Part shown: positions 32,233 to 43,290 of the stretch, piece after piece
Position numbering within the stretch: the stretch's first letter is position 1
Layout of the letters: each line of letters opens with the position of its first letter
DNA from: Cololabis saira
Taxonomy: Eukaryota > Chordata > Actinopteri > Beloniformes > Belonidae
Direction of reading: 5' to 3'
NCBI RefSeq assembly: GCF_033807715.1
Contig: NC_084591.1
Coordinates: 49,196,915 to 49,260,914, forward strand
Length of the DNA stretch: 64,000 nt
Position numbers and translations under genes: made by a program
Notes under the pieces: generated by a model
Told to the model about the DNA's origin: nothing
Databases searched by the model: none
Seen by the model: only the letters and a program-made list of their open reading frames with translations

Positions 32233-32888
32233 CTTATCAGAATCAGAATCAGAATCATCTTTATTGGCCAGGTTCGAACATTGTCCAACAAGGAATTTGA
32301 CTCCGGTAGTCTCGCTTTTTGGTGATAAAATAAAATAAACAATAAAACAAATGTGGTATTTCTATGATACAGAATAAACAGTATAAACATTTAAGGTGCA
32401 GCAGTTTGAGGTAGAAAGAGAAAAGAAAAGAAAAGAAAAGAAAAAGGGACAGTTCTGAATAAAAATAAACATAACCTATTTACAATTTTACAGGGCAATT
32501 ATCCAAAAAAAATACAAAAAGATTATACAAATTATACAAAGAAATACACAGTGAGGGGTGCAGCTGAGTGAGGCAGACATGGTTGTCAAGGAAGGTGCTA
32601 GATGATTTTTGCACGTGATTGGTTACTCTGAGACTCTATTATTTGTGGGAGTTCATCAGAGCAACCGCTTGGGGGAAGAAACTGTCCCTGTGTCTGGAAG
32701 TTCTGGCGCACAGAGCTCTGTAGCGCCGTCCAGAGGGGAGGAGTTGGAACAGGCTGTGTCCCTGGTGTGAGGGGTCAGCAGAGATTCGACCTGCCCGTTT
32801 CCTGGTCCTTGACCGGTACAGGCCGTCGATAGATGGGAGGTTAGACCCAACTATCCTCTCTGCAGACCTGATTGTCCGCTGCAGTCTG
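32233..32888 (-). repeat. Noncoding LINE-tail element inserted in the RT gene
   Basis: It begins with an AGAATCAGAATCAG array and TTTATTGGCCAGGTTCGAAC, then CAACAAGGAATTTGACTCC, GGTGCAGCTGAGTGAGGCAG and GAAGAAACTGTCCCTGTGTC, ending near AGTCTGTGCC. Related copies lie at 42123-42310 (minus) and 45105-45312 (plus). It has no coding capacity. It is a 3' tail of a separate fish LINE family that split the host LINE between QLQEKN and QPLYTPF. Confidence 0.82.
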
Positions 32889-33744
32889 TGCCTGTCTTAT
32901 GTTCACGGTTTTTCTCCTGGAGTTGGCGTGCTGTAAAAATCATATCTGCTGTGCCTCTAGATGAACGAAAACCGCTCTGTGATTCTGGGAGAACTTCCTC
33001 AGACAGTGGTAGGAAGAGGTTGGCGAGAACACGAGCGAGTACTTTGCCAGTAGTTATATATTATAGTTTCCACAACCCGCTTTATCCCCCTTCTTGAAAA
33101 TGGTCACTATCAGAGCATCTTTGAGCTCTGAGGGGAGTTCTTCTTTTTCCCAGACCTTCAGAAGGAGGGCATGGAGGCGGCACAGGAGCTCTGGTCCACC
33201 TTCCTTTAGGAAGCAAGATATTTTGAATATTCTTTTTTGGGGGGGGACCTGGAGGGAGGGCGGTGGCCATGAGTGGATGGAGGGGGGGGGGGGGGCACCT
33301 GGATTTATTAATTAATTCTGGAAACAGCTAGGCCAGGCCAGGATGTCAGCAAGCATATAGCAGACATCCACACAGACAGGCAAGCAGTGGAATGATCAGA
33401 GGGGGCGGACTGCACGTCAGCATTCAGCTCCTGAAGCTCCGGCCTGCTAACATGCACAAAAGAGAAAGAGGTGGGGGGGCGGCAGACCAACGCAACAAAC
33501 TACAAGAACGATGGACAACAATGATGGCTATGAAAAATGTATAATTAATATATGAAAATGGAAGTGGAGAAGAGAAGGAGGGGTGATGGGCACCGCTCAG
33601 TGGATCCTGTTGGTGCCCCCCTGCAGCGTAGGGCTATAGCAGCATATATACCAGGAAGCTGTTTGAGACTAACTATTATATTCTTGTTCTATAGCTGCAA
33701 CTGTGACTATTGACTCTAACACACTAGAGTTTACACTACCTAGA

Positions 33745-34160
33745 GATTTACTAACACTAACTAGAGGTTTACTAACACTAACTAGAGGTTTACTAACACT
33801 AACTAGAGGTTTACTAACACTAACTAGAGATTTACTAACACTAACTAGAGGTTTACTAACACTAACTAGAGATTTACTAACACTAACTAGAGATTTACTA
33901 ACACTAACTAGAGGTTTACTAACACTAACTAGAGATTTACTAACACTAACTAGAGGTTTACTAACACTAACTAGAGATTTACTAACACTAACTAGAGGTT
34001 TACTAACACTAACTAGAGGTTTACTAACACTAACTAGAGATTTACTAACACTAACTAGAGATTTACTAACACTAACTAGAGATTTACTAACACTAACTAG
34101 AGATTTACTAACACTAACTAGAGGTTTACTAACACTAACTAGAGGTTTACCAAACACTAA
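33745..34160. repeat. 21-bp VNTR (TTTACTAACACTAACTAGAGG), about 20 copies
   Basis: Units differ almost only at the last base (AGAGG versus AGAGA). Because 21 is a multiple of three, both strands stay open, giving LLTLTRG/D and VSVSKP/S repeat frames that are not genes. The seed occurs three to four times at 13600-13720 and about once at 25180 and 47035, always just after the L2 stop codon. Confidence 0.95.
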
Positions 34161-34189
34161 CTAGAGGTTTACTAAACACTTACTATAGG

Positions 34190-34784
34190 CTTTACTAAAC
34201 AGAAAGGTTTTAAGTTTAGTTTTAAAAGGTGGAGGTGGTGTCAGCCTCCTTAACCCAGATTGGAAGTTGGTTCCATAGTAATGGTGCCTGATAGCAGAAC
34301 GCTCGCCCTCCAAATCTACATTTAGATACTCTAGGAACTACAAGTAAACCTGCACTCCGAGAACGGAGAGCTCTGTTAGGAACATACGGTACTACAGTAC
34401 TATCAGGTCTTCCAAATATTGCGGAGCTTGGCCGTTTTGGTTTTTATAAGCAAGTAATAAAGTTTTGAATTGGATTCTGAATTTCAAGGGTAGCCAATGG
34501 AGCGACACTAACACTGGAGAAAAGTGGTCTCTCTTGCTGATTACTGTCAGTACTCGTGCTGCTGCATTATGGATCAGCTGGAGCCTATTCAGCAAATTAC
34601 TTGGACATCCTGCTAATAACAAATTACAGTAATTTAGTCTAGAAGATACAAATGCATGAACTATCTTTGCAACATTACGGAGATGGCAAAATGCTATTTT
34701 ACAAACCTGTTTAACATATGATTTCAACGACAAATCCTGATCGAAAACAACACCAAGGCTTCTCACAGTTCCACTGGAAGCCAT
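34190..34784 (-). pseudogene. L2 reverse transcriptase C-terminal fragment (copy 3)
   Basis: The 130-codon frame from 34784 reads TVRSLGVVFDQDLSLKSYV and CKIAFCHLRNVAKIVHAFVS, then NYCNLLLAGCPSNLLNRLQL and LVSLHWLPLKFRIQFKTLL. Compared with copy 2, an internal segment of about 12 residues (RKILSQRDAEKL) is deleted in frame between AKI and VHAF. A stop near 34392 precedes the PYVPGRALRS block, which continues in another frame. Confidence 0.9.
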
Positions 34785-34836
34785 TGCAACACCATCTAAT
34801 CCCTTCCTAAGATGCTTTGGACCAAAAATTTAAGAC

Positions 34837-34922
34837 AAAATTTTAATTCCAATTTTCAATTTTATTTATATAGCATATATTACAACAGAAGTTGTCTCTA
34901 GGCACTTTCCAGATACCCAGAA
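34837..34922 (-). mobile_element. Short L2 tail fragment
   Basis: TTTTATTTATATAGCATATA, ACAACAGAAGTTGTCTCTAG and CACTTTCCAGATACCC are the terminal part of the L2 tail. The remainder is cut off where the Rex3-like element begins. Confidence 0.8.
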
Positions 34923-34925
34923 CAA

Positions 34926-35645
34926 ATGAGAGAGTTGTGCGTCCATCCATCTTCGTCCGCTTATCTGACGTTGGGTCGCAGAGTAGTCTAAGCAGGGAAG
35001 CCAAAACTTCCCTCTCTACAGTCCCTTTGTCCAGTTCATCTTGGCAGGGATCCCAAGGCATTCCTAGGCCAGCCGAGGATATAGTCCATCCAGCGTGTCC
35101 TGGGTTTTCCCCGGAGTCTCCTTCCAGTGGGACATGCCCGAAAAACCTCATCAGTGAGGCATCCAGGAGGCATCCTCACCAGATGCCCGAGCCGCCTCAT
35201 TTGGCTCCTCTCGATGGGGAGGAGCAGCTGGTCTTGTCTGAGCCATTCCCAAATGACCGAGTTTCTCACCCTATCTCTAAGGGAGAACTCTGCGGGGGAA
35301 GCTGATTTCCGCTGCTTGCATCTGCAATCTCGTTCTTTCGGTCACTACCCAAAGCTTGTGACCATAGGTGAGGATAGTAACGTATATAAAGTGGTAAATC
35401 GAGAGCTTAGCCTTTAGGTTCAAGATCTTCTTCACCACGACAGATGGTGACAGAGTCTGCCTCACCGATCCATCTATTGATCTCCCCCTCCTTTCTTCCT
35501 TCACTTTTGAACAAGAACCCCAAATTACTTGAACTGCTCCATTTGGGGCAGAGAGGGCACCCCACCCTTTTCTGATTGAGGACCACGGTCAGAGTTGTGC
35601 ATGTTTGTCTGTCACAGATTGAGATTGAGAATGACTTTTCCAACT
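34926..35645 (-). pseudogene. Rex3-like (RTE clade) LINE 3' fragment
   Basis: Minus-strand frame 35036-35269 reads RSQMRRLGHLVRMPPGC, VFRACPTGRRLRGKPRTRW and DYILGWPRNALGS, the C-terminal block of RTE-type Rex3. It continues to a CATCC tail near 34943 (GGATGGA on the coding strand, as in Rex3). Upstream blocks at 35280-35640 (YHFIYVTILTYGHKLWVVTE region, then QVEQF-like) are in broken frames. A second degenerate piece of the same region follows at 35735-35970. Confidence 0.85.
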
Positions 35646-35734
35646 CTAGATGACAGAGGTAGTGCAGAAATGCCAGGACAGATTTGTTTGGCCCTGTCCA
35701 GCCCTCTTGGCAGGTAAAATAGCTTTACCTCTCA

Positions 35735-35970
35735 GCTCCGCTCTCTTCGCCACAACAGACCAAAATAGCATGTGCAGCGATGCAGATACTATTCTGCATC
35801 ACTGTAGAAAATGCAGTTGTCCTGTCAGTCTTCTGATCTGAGCTACTCCCACTCTAGAAGAAGATCCCAAGACACTCGAGTTGCTCCACTTGAGACAGAA
35901 ACTCATTTCCAACCTCGAGTAGGTAATCCATCCTTTCCAGACACGACAAAGAATGCAGCTTCACAAGCTG
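35735..35970 (-). repeat. Second degenerate Rex3-like piece
   Basis: GATCCCAAGACACTCGAG and TTGCTCCACTTGAGACAG at about 35864-35900 repeat, with divergence, the ACCCCAAATTACTTGAAC and TGCTCCATTTGGGGCAG sequence at about 35517-35552. A partial duplication or second insertion is likely. Confidence 0.55.
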
Positions 35971-36240
35971 ATTATGAACAGTTTTGGAGACACACAAGGA
36001 CACAAAAACGTAGATATGCCTGTTAGTTTCCACATGCAGGTCTATGTTCTAGGCATGTTGCACTCACACAAAAAACAGTGGTGAAGTCCACCTAACAGAA
36101 CTTCACTAACTGATGCAATGAAAGTTATGAAATAAATTGTGAATAATCCATTAAACTGCCATTGTAAGTAAAATTCAAACCATTGCTAATGGCAACAGCA
36201 GAACATAAGTGTGCAGGCAAATGTGCAGTGTTCGTGGAGA
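35971..36240. other. Noncoding stretch, nothing recognised
   Basis: No supported feature. Confidence 0.4.
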
Positions 36241-36570
36241 CCAAACACCAACACCTGTATAAAGAAAAATAATTGCGTATAATAATAATTACGATACATA
36301 AGAATAAGTCATCCATAAATGATTGCACATCACAGAGATTATTGCACATTTTGGCATTTTCGGTTAGACAGACTGACTGACAACTGACTGACTGCCAGTC
36401 CTTTTGCTGCCCCATCCTCCCCCCCAGTGAGGAGTTAAACAGTTTGATAGCATGGGGAACAAAGGAGTTCCTAAGTCTGTTGGTCCTACTCTTGGGAAGA
36501 CGCTGCCTCTCGCTGGCTGCTGATGACAGTGTTCAGAGGGTGGCTAGCATTGTTTAGTATAGCAGTAGGG
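36241..36570 (-). repeat. Fish LINE 3' tail fragment (AACAAAGGAGTTCCTAAG type)
   Basis: ATTGCACATCACAGAGATTA, then GTTTGATAGCATGGGGAAC, AAGGAGTTCCTAAGTCTG and ACGCTGCCTCTCGCTGGC follow the order of a common fish retroposon 3' region related in layout to 32233-32888. Noncoding. Confidence 0.55.
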
Positions 36571-37054
36571 CACTGTATAGGGAGATGCCTCCCTTCTTTA
36601 TTCTGCTTCCACTTGATTTCATTTGTTTTGCTTTGTGTAATGTAGCAGGGACACGGACAAGACTCATCCCGCAAATGGCTCCTCCGAGAATCACAAGAAC
36701 GGGAGACTGGAGAACAAGGCAACACGTCCAAACTAGAAAATACGAGCTGAGGACTGATGCAGAAAGAAGAAAAAGGTTGCATGTGAAGGACGTGGAAAAG
36801 ATGACAGAGAAAGGAAACAGAGATGTGAAATGCCAATGAGCTTAAGAGATGAAAAACTGGGGGGGGGGGGGTTGAAATCGAAGAGCAAAAGGACATATAT
36901 CATAGGTCTTGCTTGTATAAGGTTGTGTCTGTGTGTTCATGTGTATGTCTGTTAAGGATGAATGCATTTCCAAGAGGGGGAGACAGATGAGAGGCCCTGA
37001 CTGATGTGACACTGCATCTGTCCTCTCGTCATCCGTAAGACTCGGGAGGCACCG

Positions 37055-37088
<34 letters not shown>

Positions 37089-38090
37089 ACACGCACACAC
37101 ACAAGCATGGGCATATGAGCAGCAATGCTATTATGGAGACAAAATTATAAAGCAAAGGAAAATTGAGAGGAAGAACAAAACAAGGGGAATACTTCAGTCT
37201 GTGGGGAATAATGAAGACGGAAACAAGTGGCATGAACACCATCAGGCTGAGACATTCAGTTCCACAGCCACAAACCACTCTTTACTCCACTGGGGGAAAC
37301 ACAGTCAGCCTCGCTCTTACTTGAATTATCTCTGGAGTTTTTCAGGAAAGAAGAGTTACAGATGTAAATGTGGAGGCTTTCAGTCAGTTGACATGGGCAG
37401 CACTGATGAATCCATGAAAACAATCACTGAATGATTTCACCATCTTCTCTCATAATCTCCCAAAGTGCTAATCTCAGAAGAGAGTTATGAGTCACACATG
37501 GACAAGGTTATTACTCATGCAGATGCCTTTGCTTGAGATTTTAAAATGGATGTGGTGAAAGTGAAATGGAGCGAGGTTGAGATGATAACTGTGTTTACTG
37601 ATCTCACCTATTGACTGCATTAAAAGAGCATTAACTCCCTCTGTGAAGTGATTTCTGAAGAGGGGTATTGAAGCCTGTTTTTATGGCTACACCATATTTG
37701 CCCATAAAAGAAGCCAAATGGACTGAATGAACAAGGCTCATACCATATTTGCCACCAAAATTCAGCACATGAATACGCTGGATGAACATAAATTGGGATG
37801 TGAAAAAATATTGAAGAAAGGGTAAACACTACAGAATCACATCAACAGATTTGACACTTAAGTTTATTTTTAGCCTTACCTAAAACCTTATCAAGCCTCC
37901 TCTTACATGTATCTTCTAGGTTCTTTTAAATTTAAATACATGTTTTATATTCCACACCATGTTATTTACCCTAGTATCAAATAATATTGAAATCCTACTA
38001 TTGTATAGTACATTAACAGTATTTTAATTTGCAGACTGAGGGATAAATACAGTCCTTAATAAAGCTGGTTCTAAATTAGTTAAAATATTA
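36571..38090. other. Noncoding stretch with small simple repeats
   Basis: A G-run at 36859-36870 and a CA array at 37055-37093. Frames here, such as 36585-36839 and 37201-37434, have no recognisable motif. It may contain the 5' end of the element that follows, but I could not define a terminus. Confidence 0.4.
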
Positions 38091-39383
38091 AATTGATTTA
38101 TACTAATAGTACGTTTCTCTTTAAACTAGAAGCCCAAAGAACCAGCAGTAGGCAGAGATTCCCTCATGAAAGTTCTCTACTCCTCAAAGGAAGCCATAGT
38201 GCTGGAGAAGGGAAACATCCTGAGGCCAGAGTCTGGACAGAGCTGAGCGAGCAGCTTGGAAACAAAATCTCTGCAAAGGCCCTGTATACAACTGTTAAAT
38301 TAAACAGACACAATGTCTGGTCCGTGTTAGGGTTCAATAATCAGACCAAGGATCCAGAAAACAGTGACACAGAATCATCCGAGTCAGGTTCCCTTTCTCC
38401 TGGACAAGAACACAATCAGGAATTTCCACTAGAAGTTCCATTTGAAAAATGGGTTCAGTTTATACCTGAAGAGGTGGAATACAAGGACAAAACTTCATCA
38501 AATAAAAAAAGGGACTACACAATTTTGAAAGCTGGGATCTGGAATCATACTATAAATGAGTATATTTGGAAACAGGTTAAAAGCCCATGCACATTTGTTT
38601 TTAATAGAGCCAAGGTGTATCCTTCACAGGCCACAAATTATATTGTTATAAAAGGCTACTGCAAAGAGTGTCAAAGCCAGCTTGATATCAAAAGTAAAAA
38701 AGAGCCTGCACTAAACAGTCATCAAGTGCAATATAAAAAACATTGACGATTCCAAGCGCACAGGTCATTGTAAGCGTTTCCTGTCTGGACATTTCCGTGA
38801 GTGAGTTGCAACAGAACTGTGTGAGGGCAGGAAGGAACCCCATGTATGGCGGGCATCCCAAGCAACCACGCTGATGGATTTTGGAGATCCTGAGCCAGGC
38901 CATCTTCCAAATTTGGTTACCCTGAGGGAGGCAAAACAAGAAAAGAAAGACTCAGAATTGGGTGACAGAGATCCCATTAAGTCGCTGCAGCTTTTAAAAT
39001 ACAGTGTTCTCCAAAGTGGTAGCATCAGAGACATCGGCCTTGACAAGTTTTTTCTGCCACTACTGGAGTCAAACACAAATATACATACTGTATATAAAAC
39101 ATTGTCAAAGAAACCTCACCAGTCATTGTGTTTTGACGCAACTGGCTCAATGGTGAAAAAACTGGTGAGACCAAATGGTTAATTTGGCCACATATTCCTC
39201 TACCAAGGCGTCCTGACAAGATCCAACAGCTCCAGTGTCCCAGTGGTCCAGATGTTGTCTGAAAGACATGATGCAGTTGCAATAGCACAGTGGCTCACAG
39301 AGTGGATTCATGCAGGTTCATCAATACCAAAACAAGTTGTGAGTGGTTTTTCTCTTGCTTTTCTTGGTGCTCTGGTGAAGGCC

Positions 39384-39790
39384 CTCTGGTCATCCCGCTG
39401 CTACTTCCACCTGCTTGCCCCCCGGTCATCCCGCTGCTGCTTCCACCTGCCTGCTGTGTGCTGCTGACGTTCCTGACTCCCCCAGTCTGGCCTTCGGCAG
39501 AAGGGTCCCCCCTTATGAGCCTGGTCCTGCTCAAGGTTTCTTCCCTCCTAAAGGGGAGTTTTCCTTGCCACTGTTTGGCTTAAGGCTTTTCTCCCACTAT
39601 GGGAGTTTTTACCTGCCATTGTTTATATAATAATTGCTCGGGGGTTTATGTTTATGTTTATGTTTATGTTTATGTTTATGTTTATGTTTATGTTTATGTT
39701 TATGTTCATGTTCTGGATCTCTGGAAAGGGTCTAAAGACAACATATGTTGTATTAGACGCTATATAAATAAAATTGAATTGAATTGAATT
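39384..39790 (+). mobile_element. L2 3' tail inserted in the transposase-like gene
   Basis: CTCTGGTCATCCCGCTGC, CTGGCCTTCGGCAGAAGG, TTATGAGCCTGGTCCTGC, CCTAAAGGGGAGTTTTCC and AGACGCTATATAAATAAAAT end in a TTGAA array. It is the same tail as at 46091 in the opposite orientation. A TTTATG hexamer is expanded to about ten copies at 39647-39706. Confidence 0.92.
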
Positions 39791-39793
39791 GAA

Positions 39794-40023
39794 ATTATGA
39801 GCCTGGTCCTGCTCAAGGTTTCTTCCCTCCTAAAGGGGAGTTTTTCTTGCCACTGTTTGGCTTAAGGCTTTTCTCCCACTAGGGGAGTTTTTACCTGCCA
39901 TTGTTTATGTAATAATTGATCGGAGGTTCATGTTCTGGGTTCCTGGAAAGCGTCTAGAGACAACATTTGTTGTATTAGACGCTATACAAATAAAATTGAA
40001 TTGAATTGAATTGAATTGAATTG
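39794..40023 (+). mobile_element. Second L2 3' tail in tandem
   Basis: It starts at ATTATGAGCCTGGTCCTGC directly after the first tail's TTGAA array and again ends in (TTGAA)n at 40023. The two tails share orientation. Either a second truncated insertion used the first array as a target, or the tail was duplicated. Confidence 0.88.
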
Positions 40024-40512
40024 AGCTCTGGAGTCCCTCCCCATGTAAGAAATACCTGAAAGCCCAGATTGCAGAAGAGTCTGTCATCATCCCAGACATA
40101 GAGGGGAAAGAACTGGAACAAGCAGAGCCATGTGATCCAATCCAGACTGACCTAAGATGTTGGGAAACCAGAATATGTGAGGAAAGCAGGTCGCTTGCCG
40201 TGGCTAATGGGGATCGAGACAATATCCGCTATCTCCCCGAGATCGTTCCTCAAATAATAAGACTGGTAAGCCTCTTACCTCTGTGGACAGGAGTTATGGT
40301 CCCTTTCTTCAACACCAACAATGTCACCTCAAGCTCAGCTGCTGTTGAAGCAGAATTAAAAAACATCAAGCATGGCATTTTCAAGCGTGAAAAACTACCA
40401 ATACAAGTGGATCGATTCATCGCTTGCCATCTTTCTTTGAAAGCAAAAAGAGTGAATGTGGGATTATTAAAAAAATGGAAACAACCTCCAACCCGTGTAA
40501 CTCGACAAACTG

Positions 40513-41359
40513 AGAGTCTGTGTGCTCAACACGTGTGGATTCAATGCTTTTTGTGAGTGCTTGTGTTGTACTTACTGCGACTAGTTCTTTTGAAAAGCTA
40601 TTTAGGAGTAAAGTCCCTGACAACAGAACCCTTCAGCTGGTGAAAGCCACGGTAACAGACGGCGTGACCCACCAGACATACCTGCGAAGGGCAGAGCTGC
40701 TGATGGGGATATTTAGAGGGGTCCAGTTAAAGTCCGGTTGGTCTCCAGGTTGATGCTCAGTGTCACATCTCAACTGTAATTGAGAATACAATGAGGAATA
40801 TTGCAAGTGTTTATTTCACAAAACAATGTTCGTCACAGTACTGCAGTCTCAGCACAGGTACCGCAAGGGAGGTTCCATTTGTTTCCACTTGGGTTGCCGT
40901 CCTGCAGGCATCTGGCATGGCTCATCTTGACTGCTGGAGAACATTGACTTCACCTTCCTGAGTCGACCTGCCTGAGGCCAATCAAAAATGCATCTCAGTG
41001 TCCCTCTGCCTTTAAAACTCAAGACCTCACCTCCGGGAAAATGCTGTGTGCTGGGAAAGTAACTCACAGCTATACTGTGGGTGAACTTTTGTGGATCGAC
41101 ACTGACCTTGGGAGCCATTCCACAGCACCACACAACCAGAGGGGATTTCCCTTGTGTGAGTTTCCCTCCAAAGTTGATGCTCCAAGGGAAGACCTTTACT
41201 CTCAGGTCTGTCATTGCTTACAAGGAAGGCTTGACCCAGGATGCACTTGGACATTATGTGTCGTACTGCAAGAGAGCTCCATGTGTCTGGGAGATGTATG
41301 ACGACGTGAGAAGTGGAGTCACAGCAGCATCAGAAAACACAAGGATAAGGACTGAGTAG
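40513..41359 (+). pseudogene. Ubiquitin-specific-protease-like domain of the transposase-like gene
   Basis: Near the start, VLNTCGFNAFCECLCC matches a USP Cys box (N-T-C-x-x-N/D-A/S), with the candidate nucleophile Cys at codon 40534-40536. Near the end, TFTLRSVIAYKEGLTQD then ALGHYVSYCKR matches the USP His box (YxLxxVIxHxGxxxxGHYxxY), with the candidate His at 41252-41254. WEMYDD at 41288-41305 gives the usual downstream Asp. Between them are SFEKLFRSKVPDNRTLQ and YTVGELLWIDTD. The pieces lie in at least three frames with stops, so the domain is dead. The frame ends at TAG 41357-41359, and a TG array follows ten bases later. Classification rests on motif order only. Confidence 0.68.
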
Positions 41360-41367
41360 GAGGAAAA

Positions 41368-42122
<755 letters not shown>

Positions 42123-42310
42123 TTTAAATCAGAATCAGCTTTATTGGCCAAGTTTGAACATGCCCGACAAGGAATTTGACTGGGGTTATTTCGCTCACTG
42201 TACCAAGATTTAAAAAGTAGCAAACAGTAATAAACAAATGTGGCACTTTCTAACATATATACAATTAAAAAGTGAAAGGTGCAGCAGAATGAGGCAGACA
42301 TGATTATTAT
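42123..42310 (-). repeat. LINE tail fragment (AATCAGAATCAGCTTTATTGG type)
   Basis: AAATCAGAATCAGCTTTATT, GACAAGGAATTTGACTGGGG and AAGGTGCAGCAGAATGAGGC match 32233-32640 in order and orientation. Noncoding. Confidence 0.8.
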
Positions 42311-42534
42311 TGGAAGGTGCATTGTTACAGCATATGATAGTTATGATGTTAGTTATGATGTTATGTAGATATGATGTTATTATAATTACTGTTATTATTG
42401 TTATTAAATATAAAATATATATTAAAAACATTCAAATAACAAATGATTTGTCCAACACATTAGTTTGTAAGACAATGGGTTACTGAAGTTTCTGTTACAT
42501 TTGGGGCTACTGGGCCACGCCATTATATATTGAA

Positions 42535-42860
42535 ACTTGGGATGCCCCGATACCGATACTGGTATCTGTATCCAGGGTTGAAAGTAGATTAAAGTTCTTG
42601 CTGGTACTACAACCCCAACCTTCATGGCTTGTTCTCCTCCCACCACCAGCCTCTTCATCCCTGAACATGCATTCAATTTTGTAATGCCTGTATGGTGTAG
42701 AAATTAGAAACACTTGACACTGTGTAGGCCTATAGCAAATGATTTATTTAAATAAAGGCCCGTACGGACCAAGGATTGTCACAGAATAATTTGCAAATGT
42801 TGACAAAACTTTCAAAATCATAACAATTTGTTTTGTTTCAAATAAGTATACATTTACAGT
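42535..42860. repeat. GATACCGATAC-type element fragment
   Basis: GATGCCCCGATACCGATAC and GGGTTGAAAGTAG at 42540-42590 are mirrored by CTTACTTTCACCCC and TGTATCGGGGCCGATAC at 50768-50802. The fragments may be the two halves of an older element split by the TTAA element. DNA from 42600 to 42860 is otherwise unremarkable. Confidence 0.4.
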
Positions 42861-42929
42861 TAAAGGGGACCTATTATGAAAAACACGTTTTTTCTTGTTT
42901 TAACATATATAAAGTGGTCTCCCCTCACC

Positions 42930-43290
42930 CACAGGGAAGATGAAATCCCATGGAATTCTACAAGTTCTGTACCCACGCCCTGCTGAATCTTCCAGTGTCA
43001 TGTGACTTCTACGAGCCGTTCAGAATCTGCGCCTATGGTGACGTCACCATAGGCGCAGAGGTTCGGCCTCCGCTGCGGAAACCTGTTGTGATCGAATTGA
43101 TCACCCCGGGTTTGTTGATTGAGCTGGAAAAGGTAAATAAAGACACAAAAGACTGGGATAGAATTAAAGAAGACCTCATGAGGGAGATCGGCAGAGCAGC
43201 GCTCCTGCAGCCTGCTTGTTCAATCGTGCCGCCAGATCTGCCGCTCTCTGTCCTGAGAACATGTTTATTAGGGGGGGGGGGGGGTAGATA
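42930..43290 (+). repeat. Conserved noncoding interior of the TTAA element
   Basis: TGACGTCACCATAGGCGCAG, its near complement GCGCCTATGGTGACGTCACC, and CATGTGACTTCTACGAGCC give this part a hairpin at 43030-43060. The frame 42950-43291 (113 codons) starts MEFYKFCTHALLNLP, but I know of no protein family and treat it as noncoding. A run of 14 G closes it near 43271-43284. Confidence 0.45.

Larger units (their letters stand above)
30845..33235 (-). mobile_element. Non-LTR retrotransposon (non-L2 clade), 5' truncated, interrupted
   Basis: Minus-strand order: RT entry blocks at 32890-33235 (LLCRLHALLLKVWEKEE, then ELKDALIVTIFKKGDK), ADMIFTARQLQEKN near 32930, and then a foreign insert at 32233-32888. 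It resumes with QPLYTPFIDL, the catalytic Asp region, near 32230, followed by the long 350-codon frame to 31059. A 3' untranslated part runs to about 30845 with GATGACGATGATATC near the end. The same protein order on both sides of the insert shows this was one element. The clade is not assigned. Confidence 0.88.
33290..34800 (-). mobile_element. L2 LINE, copy 3, 5' truncated with expanded VNTR
   Basis: Minus-strand order: RT C-terminal part (34190-34800), stop, a 21-bp VNTR (33745-34160), then the L2 tail (GTTTGCAGG-like block and CTTCAGGAGCTGAATGC near 33420-33450). It ends in a G-run near 33290 without the (TTGAA)n array. It is truncated at the 5' end near the VIILGPEHL region, just inside TTTGGACCAAAAATTTAAG. 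Confidence 0.9.
38093..41359 (+). pseudogene. Transposase-like gene with C-terminal ubiquitin-protease-like domain, decayed
   Basis: Frame 38093-38746 (217 codons) begins after a possible acceptor (ACTAG at 38128), and carries an acidic Ser/Glu stretch, then KWVQFIPEEVEYKD, DYTILKAGIWNHTINEYIW and a Cys pair (YCKECQSQL). After a frameshift it reads LREAKQEKKDSELGDRD, GSIRDIGLDKFFLPLL and LCFDATGSMVKKLVRPNG, with a likely catalytic Asp at 39135. A nonsense codon follows, then FLYQGVLTRS and IPKQVVSGFSLAFLGALVKAL. L2 tails interrupt at 39384-40023. It resumes with CKKYLKAQIAEES, GDRDNIRYLPEIVPQII, LPLWTGVMVPFF and SSSAAVEAELKNIKHGIFK, which carries a candidate third acidic residue. The C-terminal region 40513-41359 has cysteine-protease signatures. 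I recognise the layout as a transposon-derived family recurrent in animals but cannot name the superfamily. Confidence 0.72.

Noticed and set aside
33669..34164. Long repeat frames on both strands (LLTLTRG and VSVSKP types)
   Set aside because: The 21-bp VNTR period is a multiple of three, so open frames are automatic. It lies in the untranslated tail of an L2 element.
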